Shown: in pieces, positions 58,261 to 64,000 of the stretch
Numbering within the stretch: the first letter of the stretch is position 1
How the letters are laid out: each line of letters begins with the position of its first letter
DNA from: Villigracilis sp024434165
GTDB lineage: Bacteria > Chloroflexota > Anaerolineae > Anaerolineales > Villigracilaceae
Assembly: GCA_030263665.1 (NCBI GenBank)
Contig: SZPK01000008.1
Coordinates: 62,001-126,000 of the forward strand
Direction: 5' to 3'
DNA: 64,000 nucleotides
Made by a program: the position numbers and the translations under genes
Notes under the pieces: model-generated
What the model was told of the DNA's origin: nothing
Databases searched by the model: none
The model's input: the letters and a program-made list of their open reading frames with translations, nothing else

Positions 58261-58300
58261 AAAACAAGAGAGCCGCAGGCGCCTGCGGCTCTCTTGTTTT
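58261..58300. terminator. Perfect 40-bp palindromic bidirectional terminator
   Basis: Two exact 20-nt complementary arms (58261-58280, 58281-58300) with AAAA at one outer end and TTTT at the other. It serves the GlsB-like gene on plus and the ATPase gene on minus, whose stop codon begins inside it. Confidence 0.9.
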
Positions 58301-59048
58301 ATTCAATCGCTCCGCGCAGTTTCTTTGCCAGTTTTCCAAAGTGACTGGTGTAACGAATATCGTCTGTGCGCGGACGCGGCAGGTCAACTTCCACGTCCAG
58401 TTTGATCCTGCCGGGACGCTTCGTCAGCACCAGCACGCGGTCGGCAAGGAACAGCGACTCGTTGATGGAATGCGTCACCATGATGACCGTCTTCTGCTTC
58501 GCCTGCCAGATGTTGGAAAGCTCCGTCCACATGCGTTCGCGGGTGAGCGCATCCAGCGAGGCGAAAGGCTCGTCGAGCAGGAGCAGGTCCGGGTCATGGA
58601 CGAGCGCGCGGGCGATGGCGACCCTCTGCGCCATGCCGCCCGAAAGGTCGCGCGGGAGCGCATCCTCGAAGCCTTTCAATCCCACCAGCCGGATCATCTC
58701 GCGCGCCTTGTTCTGCGCCTTGATCTCGCCCGCCCCATCCAACTCAAGCGACAGTTTGATGTTCTCCATCACCGTGCGCCAGGGCATCAGGTTGGCTTGC
58801 TGGAAGACCATGCCGATCTTCGGGCGGTGATGGTGCATGAAGTTGACGCTGCCGGATGTGGGCGGAACCAACCCCGCCAGCACGCGCAGGAGGGTGGTTT
58901 TCCCCGACCCCGAAGGACCCAGGAAACAGACAAACTCGCGCGGGCGAATCTCGAACGACAATCCGCCCAGCGCATCCAGCCCGCCGTTATTGGTATCGGG
59001 AAAGGTGACGGAAAGATTCCGAACGGTGAGAATGGGTTTGGGGTTCAT
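58299..59048 (-). CDS. ABC transporter ATPase of the riboflavin/precursor importer
   Basis: 249 residues of the nitrate/sulfonate/taurine-type ATPase group. Walker A GPSGSGKTTLLR, signature LSGGMAQRVAIARAL, Walker B LLLLDEPF. It begins 5 nt after the binding-protein stop codon. It is the last of the three genes behind the FMN riboswitch. Confidence 0.9.
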   Translation of the reverse strand: MNPKPILTVRNLSVTFPDTNNGGLDALGGLSFEIRPREFVCFLGPSGSGKTTLLRVLAGLVPPTSGSVNFMHHHRPKIGMVFQQANLMPWRTVMENIKLSLELDGAGEIKAQNKAREMIRLVGLKGFEDALPRDLSGGMAQRVAIARALVHDPDLLLLDEPFASLDALTRERMWTELSNIWQAKQKTVIMVTHSINESLFLADRVLVLTKRPGRIKLDVEVDLPRPRTDDIRYTSHFGKLAKKLRGAIE

Positions 59049-59053
59049 CTACA

Positions 59054-60031
59054 TTACGGCACAAACTCGTTCGTGAACGCCTTGCTCACATCCACCGGCT
59101 CGGGAATCAAGCCCATCTTTGCCAGCAGGTCGTTCATGTTCTCCCACGCCTGCGGTCTCGAGAAACCGATGCGCCCCGCCTGCCAGAACTCCATGGATGT
59201 CTTCAACACCTGCATCTGCACATCCTTATCCTGGTCTTTCAAATTCTCCACGAACTTCTTGCTGATCTCATACGCCTCATCGGGGTCGGCAATCGTATCC
59301 TCCATGCCGCGAGCCAGCGCGCGCGTCATGCCGCGCACCAGATCGGGTTCGTTTGCAATCGTCTCTTCGTTCGTCACAATGCCGTTGGCGGTCAGCAAAA
59401 CATAATCTGCCACGCGCAGTTCGGTCAACTCAAAACCCTGCGCGGCGAGGACGATCGGCTCGTTGGCGGCGTACACCGCCACGATGTCGTGCTGTCCGCT
59501 GGCATAGGCTTCCACCTGGTTGAACCCGATCGCATCGAGCGTCACCTCCGAAGGCTCCACGCCGCCCGCAAACAACAACGCCCTCAGCCCGATATAATTC
59601 GCGCCGAACAGCCCCGGCAAACCGATCCTCTTTCCGCGCAGATCAGCGGGCTCATTGATGTTCAACTCCGGCGCGGCGATGACCGAAATGGGAAATTGCT
59701 GATACCACGCAAACACATACACCACCGGAAGTCCCTGCGCGCGCGCCAACAACACCTGCTCGCCGGAAGCGACAGTAAACGGGATCTCGCCTGCGCCGGT
59801 CAATGCGATGCCATCCGTCTCGAACGAATAATCGAACTCGATCTCGATTCCCTCTTCTGCAAAATAGCCCTTATCCACCGCAACGTAGAACGGTGCATAC
59901 TGGATGTTCGGGATGTAGCCCATCGGCAGTTTGATTCTGCGAATCGAACCCGCCTCATTCTGGACCTCGGAACCGGCACAAGCCATCAGGCTGATCGCCA
60001 GCCCAAGCATGAGTAAAACGATTTTCTTCAT
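59054..60031 (-). CDS. ribY: NMT1/THI5-like substrate-binding lipoprotein, probable riboflavin binding (RibY)
   Basis: 325 residues. Signal peptide with lipobox LMAC. NMT1/THI5-like fold: LPMGYIPNIQYAPFYVAVDKGYF then GIEIEFDYSF. It is the periplasmic-side binding part of an ABC importer. With the permease upstream under an FMN riboswitch, it matches the RibXY riboflavin transporter known in Chloroflexota. A pyrimidine-precursor ligand would be the alternative, but no thiamine (THI) element is seen. Confidence 0.82.
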   Translation of the reverse strand: MKKIVLLMLGLAISLMACAGSEVQNEAGSIRRIKLPMGYIPNIQYAPFYVAVDKGYFAEEGIEIEFDYSFETDGIALTGAGEIPFTVASGEQVLLARAQGLPVVYVFAWYQQFPISVIAAPELNINEPADLRGKRIGLPGLFGANYIGLRALLFAGGVEPSEVTLDAIGFNQVEAYASGQHDIVAVYAANEPIVLAAQGFELTELRVADYVLLTANGIVTNEETIANEPDLVRGMTRALARGMEDTIADPDEAYEISKKFVENLKDQDKDVQMQVLKTSMEFWQAGRIGFSRPQAWENMNDLLAKMGLIPEPVDVSKAFTNEFVP

Positions 60032-60054
60032 TACAGCGTCTCCTTTGTTTTTTC

Positions 60055-60139
60055 ATGTCTTTGCGAGGGCAGCGCTCTCCTGCCCGAAGCAATCTCCCAA
60101 TTATGAGGCTGCTTCGTCGCGGGCTCCTCGCAACGACAT
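60055..60139. repeat. Family E repeat copy 2 between permease and binding-protein genes
   Basis: ATGTCTTTGCGAGG at the left and CTCGCAACGACAT at the right, with the internal GAAGCAATCTCCC. It sits within the ribX-ribY operon, so it is transcribed and can fold into a long hairpin. Confidence 0.75.
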
Positions 60140-60143
60140 GTAT

Positions 60144-60908
60144 TTATTTCTGCCACTTCAAAAATCTTCTTTCCAATAACATCACCGCGCCATACAGCGA
60201 TAACGCCAGCGCGACGAGCATGAACACCGCCACGAACACCATCGCCGTGTCGTATTGAAAATCGCCGAGCTGCAGGAGAAAGCCAAGACCCTGCTCGGCA
60301 TCCACCAGCTCGCCGACAATCGCGCCGATGACCGAGAGCGTCGCGCCGACGCGCAGTCCGCCCAGCAGGACGGGGAGCGAGGCGGGCAGTTCGAGCTTGA
60401 GCAGAATCTGCCAGCGGGTGGCGCGCAGGGAGTGCATCAGGTCATATAGCGAATGCGGCACGGCGCGCACGCCGACCACCGTGTTGACCAAAACCGGGAA
60501 GAACACGATCAAGGCGCAAATGACCACCTTGGAGAGAATCCCATCCCCCAGCCAGATGACCAGCAGGGGCGCAATCGCCACGACGGGAATCGCCTGGCTC
60601 GCCACCAGGTACGGCGACAGGGCAATCTCCAGCGAACGGGACTTGGCAAGTAGGTATCCCACTGCCGTTGCAAATGCGACTCCGCTCAGCAGACCCAGCA
60701 GAATCTCCAGCAGGGTGATGCCGGTGTGGTACAGCAGGCTGCCATCCGCCAGCGCTTCGAGGAAGCGGAACCATACGTCTGCGGGGGATGGCAGGATGAA
60801 TTTGGGCAGCCGGCTGAGTTGAACGGTCAACGCCCAGAGCGGAACGGCAAGCAGGATGGAGAGAAGCCCCAGCCAGCGGGAGAGGGATTGCAGGGTTTTG
60901 GTTTTCAT
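60144..60908 (-). CDS. ribX: ABC permease, probable riboflavin transporter RibX
   Basis: 254 residues with six membrane segments, BPD_transp_1 family (the EAA-like loop is seen around MHSLRATRWQILLKLELPASLPVLLGGL). It is the first gene after the FMN riboswitch, which supports riboflavin uptake. Start taken at 60908 (MKTKTLQSLSRWLG); an in-frame ATG at 60947 is possible. The upstream leader carries a family A repeat and two terminators. Confidence 0.82.
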   Translation of the reverse strand: MKTKTLQSLSRWLGLLSILLAVPLWALTVQLSRLPKFILPSPADVWFRFLEALADGSLLYHTGITLLEILLGLLSGVAFATAVGYLLAKSRSLEIALSPYLVASQAIPVVAIAPLLVIWLGDGILSKVVICALIVFFPVLVNTVVGVRAVPHSLYDLMHSLRATRWQILLKLELPASLPVLLGGLRVGATLSVIGAIVGELVDAEQGLGFLLQLGDFQYDTAMVFVAVFMLVALALSLYGAVMLLERRFLKWQK

Positions 60909-61011
60909 AAAAAATTCTCGTAATGCAGGATTTATCTCACCAGGCAACCGTTCTTATGAATTGATAAAACTGATGGCTGCCCAAGCCGCCGCGGAGGCAT
61001 GTTTTATAAAA

Positions 61012-61103
61012 TAGACTTCTTGTATAAGTGCTTCCGCCGCAGTCCTCGGCGGCGGGGACGCCGCCTTGAGCAAGGTAAAAAAGTGACTTTGGCAAGAAGT
61101 CTA
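61012..61103. mobile_element. MITE-like palindromic element, family A copy 3 (complete)
   Basis: 92 bp with perfect 11-bp terminal inverted repeats: TAGACTTCTTG (61012-61022) and CAAGAAGTCTA (61093-61103). GC-rich palindromic core. It lies between the riboswitch and ribX. A short GCCCAAGCCGCCG stretch precedes it (60979). Confidence 0.8.
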
Positions 61104-61157
61104 ATCATTTACGGCTGGTTGCTCAGTGTTTCGCAAAATAAATTTCGCAGCACACAA

Positions 61158-61193
61158 CAAAAAACGCCTCCGGGTGGGTAACTCTCCGGGGCG
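61158..61193 (-). terminator. Second terminator downstream of the riboswitch
   Basis: On the minus strand a CGCCCCGG arm pairs with a CCCGGAGGCG arm, then TTTTTT (61158-61164). It lies about 50 nt after the riboswitch's own terminator. Confidence 0.7.
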
Positions 61194-61242
61194 TGGAATC
61201 AGGCATGGGTCCAGGTGCGAGGCGCGCGGATTGACGTCAAAG

Positions 61243-61274
61243 AAAAAGCCCGAAAACAACGAACGTTTTCGGGG
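61243..61274 (-). terminator. Terminator of the FMN riboswitch expression platform
   Basis: Minus strand: CCCCGAAAAC and GTTTTCGGGC arms with a short loop, then TTTTTC. Directly follows the aptamer, as in transcriptionally acting FMN riboswitches. Confidence 0.8.
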
Positions 61275-61308
61275 CATGAATCCACACAAATCCCGCATGG
61301 GCTTGTGC

Positions 61309-61528
61309 TGTACCTTCTTCTATCCAGACTATACTGTCGGCCCCGGAGTTGCGCCGGGTCATGCCTTATGGAGTCAGCCAGCATCGCGTGGCGACACTTG
61401 CTGGCGCAATTATGGAAGCAAGCACAATTACGGAAGCAAGCTTCCTGAGTCCAAAATGGCTCGTGGGCTGTACCACCGATCGGGAATTCATGGCGCTGCT
61501 GCGCCACGTCACCCTGCCCCGAAGGTTA
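61309..61528 (-). ncRNA. FMN riboswitch (RFN element) controlling ribXY
   Basis: Minus-strand conserved parts in order: CTTCGGGGCAGGGTG, AATTCCCGATCGGTGGT, AGCCCACGAGC, then after a long variable arm CCGACAGTATAGTCTGGAT, AGAAGAAGG. These are the canonical RFN-box segments. P1 is formed by CCTTC and GAAGG. One peripheral arm is unusually long (about 100 nt) and contains a tandem near-duplicate of GCTTGCTTCCGTAATTG (61413-61447). A terminator follows, so FMN binding should stop transcription into ribXY and its ATPase gene. Confidence 0.93.
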
Positions 61529-61545
61529 TGTATTTGGTTGTCCGA

Positions 61546-61574
61546 ATTATAACAATTATGCCTTGACGATGCAA
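61546..61574 (-). promoter_or_regulatory. Promoter of the riboswitch/ribXY transcript
   Basis: Minus strand: TTGCAT (61569-61574), 17-nt spacer, TATAAT (61546-61551). It overlaps the 3' end of the ferredoxin gene, and the start site is about 10 nt before the aptamer. Confidence 0.75.
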
Positions 61575-61747
61575 TCCACCGGACAAACGGAGACGCACTT
61601 GGGCGAATCGTGATGCCCTTCGCACTCGACGCAGGTGGTCTGGTCAATAACGTAGGTGATGCCGTCGCCTTCGCTGATGGACTGGGTGGGGCATTCGGGC
61701 AGGCATGCGCCGCAGGCGATGCACTCTTCGTTGATCTTCATGGTCAT
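61556..61747 (-). CDS. 2[4Fe-4S] ferredoxin
   Basis: 63 residues. Two iron-sulfur motifs: CIACGACLPECP and CVECEGHHDSPKCVSVCP with a following Cys. The longer second cluster loop is like the Chromatium/Allochromatium-type 2[4Fe-4S] ferredoxins. It is a low-potential electron carrier. Start at 61747 (MTMKINEECIACG) follows AGGAG by 8 nt. It lies on the same strand as valS, downstream of it and separated by a hairpin. Confidence 0.92.
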   Translation of the reverse strand: MTMKINEECIACGACLPECPTQSISEGDGITYVIDQTTCVECEGHHDSPKCVSVCPVDCIVKA

Positions 61748-61875
61748 GATTGGTTCTCCTGGATGAATTGACTTCCAGCTTGAAAGATACATGATGCGGC
61801 GCGGAAGGTTTAGTGACGAACATCTCCGATTCGCTGCGGGATTGTCACTCTTCGTCCCGCGCAATCCCCATAAAC

Positions 61876-61908
61876 AGACCTCCGAGCCTTTACGGAACTC
61901 GGAGGTCT
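61876..61908. terminator. Hairpin between valS and ferredoxin
   Basis: AGACCTCCGAG (61876-61886) pairs exactly with CTCGGAGGTCT (61898-61908); likely valS terminator, with a weak T run on the minus side. Confidence 0.65.
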
Positions 61909-61915
61909 TCTTTCT

Positions 61916-64000
<2,085 letters not shown>

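Noticed and set aside
60948..61555. Thiamine (TPP) riboswitch for the THI5-like transporter
   Set aside because: No CTGAGA or ACCTGA-type boxes; the conserved segments match the FMN aptamer instead.

Overview
The window looks like chromosomal DNA of an uncultured Anaerolineae-type Chloroflexota bacterium. This is inferred from GC-rich coding sequence, many lipoproteins with Thr/Pro-rich linkers, a RibXY-type riboflavin transporter under an FMN riboswitch, and many short repeats between genes. I see no rRNA, tRNA, transposase, phage genes or CRISPR array. Most genes are housekeeping or metabolic, but the spaces between them, and some reading frames, carry at least eight families of small non-coding repeats.

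Layout. 1-4260: 3' part of a peptide-ABC binding lipoprotein, an AmrS-like radical SAM enzyme, MobA and a cysteine-desulfurase-like protein. 4363-7335: a STAND NTPase with a TPR-like tail. 7706-19764: an acyl-CoA region with two thiolase-fold proteins lacking the thiolase cysteine, two DUF35 proteins, a methylcrotonyl-CoA-carboxylase-like complex split into beta subunit, biotin carboxylase and biotin carrier, a MaoC hydratase and a CitE-like lyase. The last genes match the leucine/itaconate set of mycobacteria. 19775-32412: DMT exporter, DEAD-box helicase, large secreted FN3/cadherin protein, ABC-F ATPase, small membrane proteins, VIT transporter, phosphodiesterase lipoprotein. 32422-39522: a transmembrane TIR protein, an MFS exporter with its ArsR-type regulator, and a giant TPR membrane protein. 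39720-54618: SDR/DUF2867 protein, PlsY, a PP2C phosphatase paired with an FHA receptor, two membrane paralogues, GuaA, HIT, Xpt, Maf, a penicillin-binding lipoprotein, RsgA and HolB. 54651-64000: a lipoprotein, a two-component system, a GlsB-like protein, a riboflavin ABC transporter behind an FMN riboswitch, ferredoxin and the 3' part of valS.

The strongest unusual signal is the repeat layer. Degenerate tandem heptanucleotide repeats fill many intergenic gaps and also occur in frame inside biotin carboxylase, GMP synthetase, valyl-tRNA synthetase, ABC-F and the STAND protein. Several MITE-like palindromic families with distinct terminal inverted repeats are present. One copy sits between a perfect 8-bp duplication, and removing it restores a reading frame. 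Others have 24-29 bp of neighbouring gene sequence duplicated around them. Family B ends supply spurious ATG codons in front of two genes and a stop codon to a third.

Several genes have a -10 box 6-8 nt before the start codon and so are probably leaderless, including one divergent pair (VIT transporter and phosphodiesterase).
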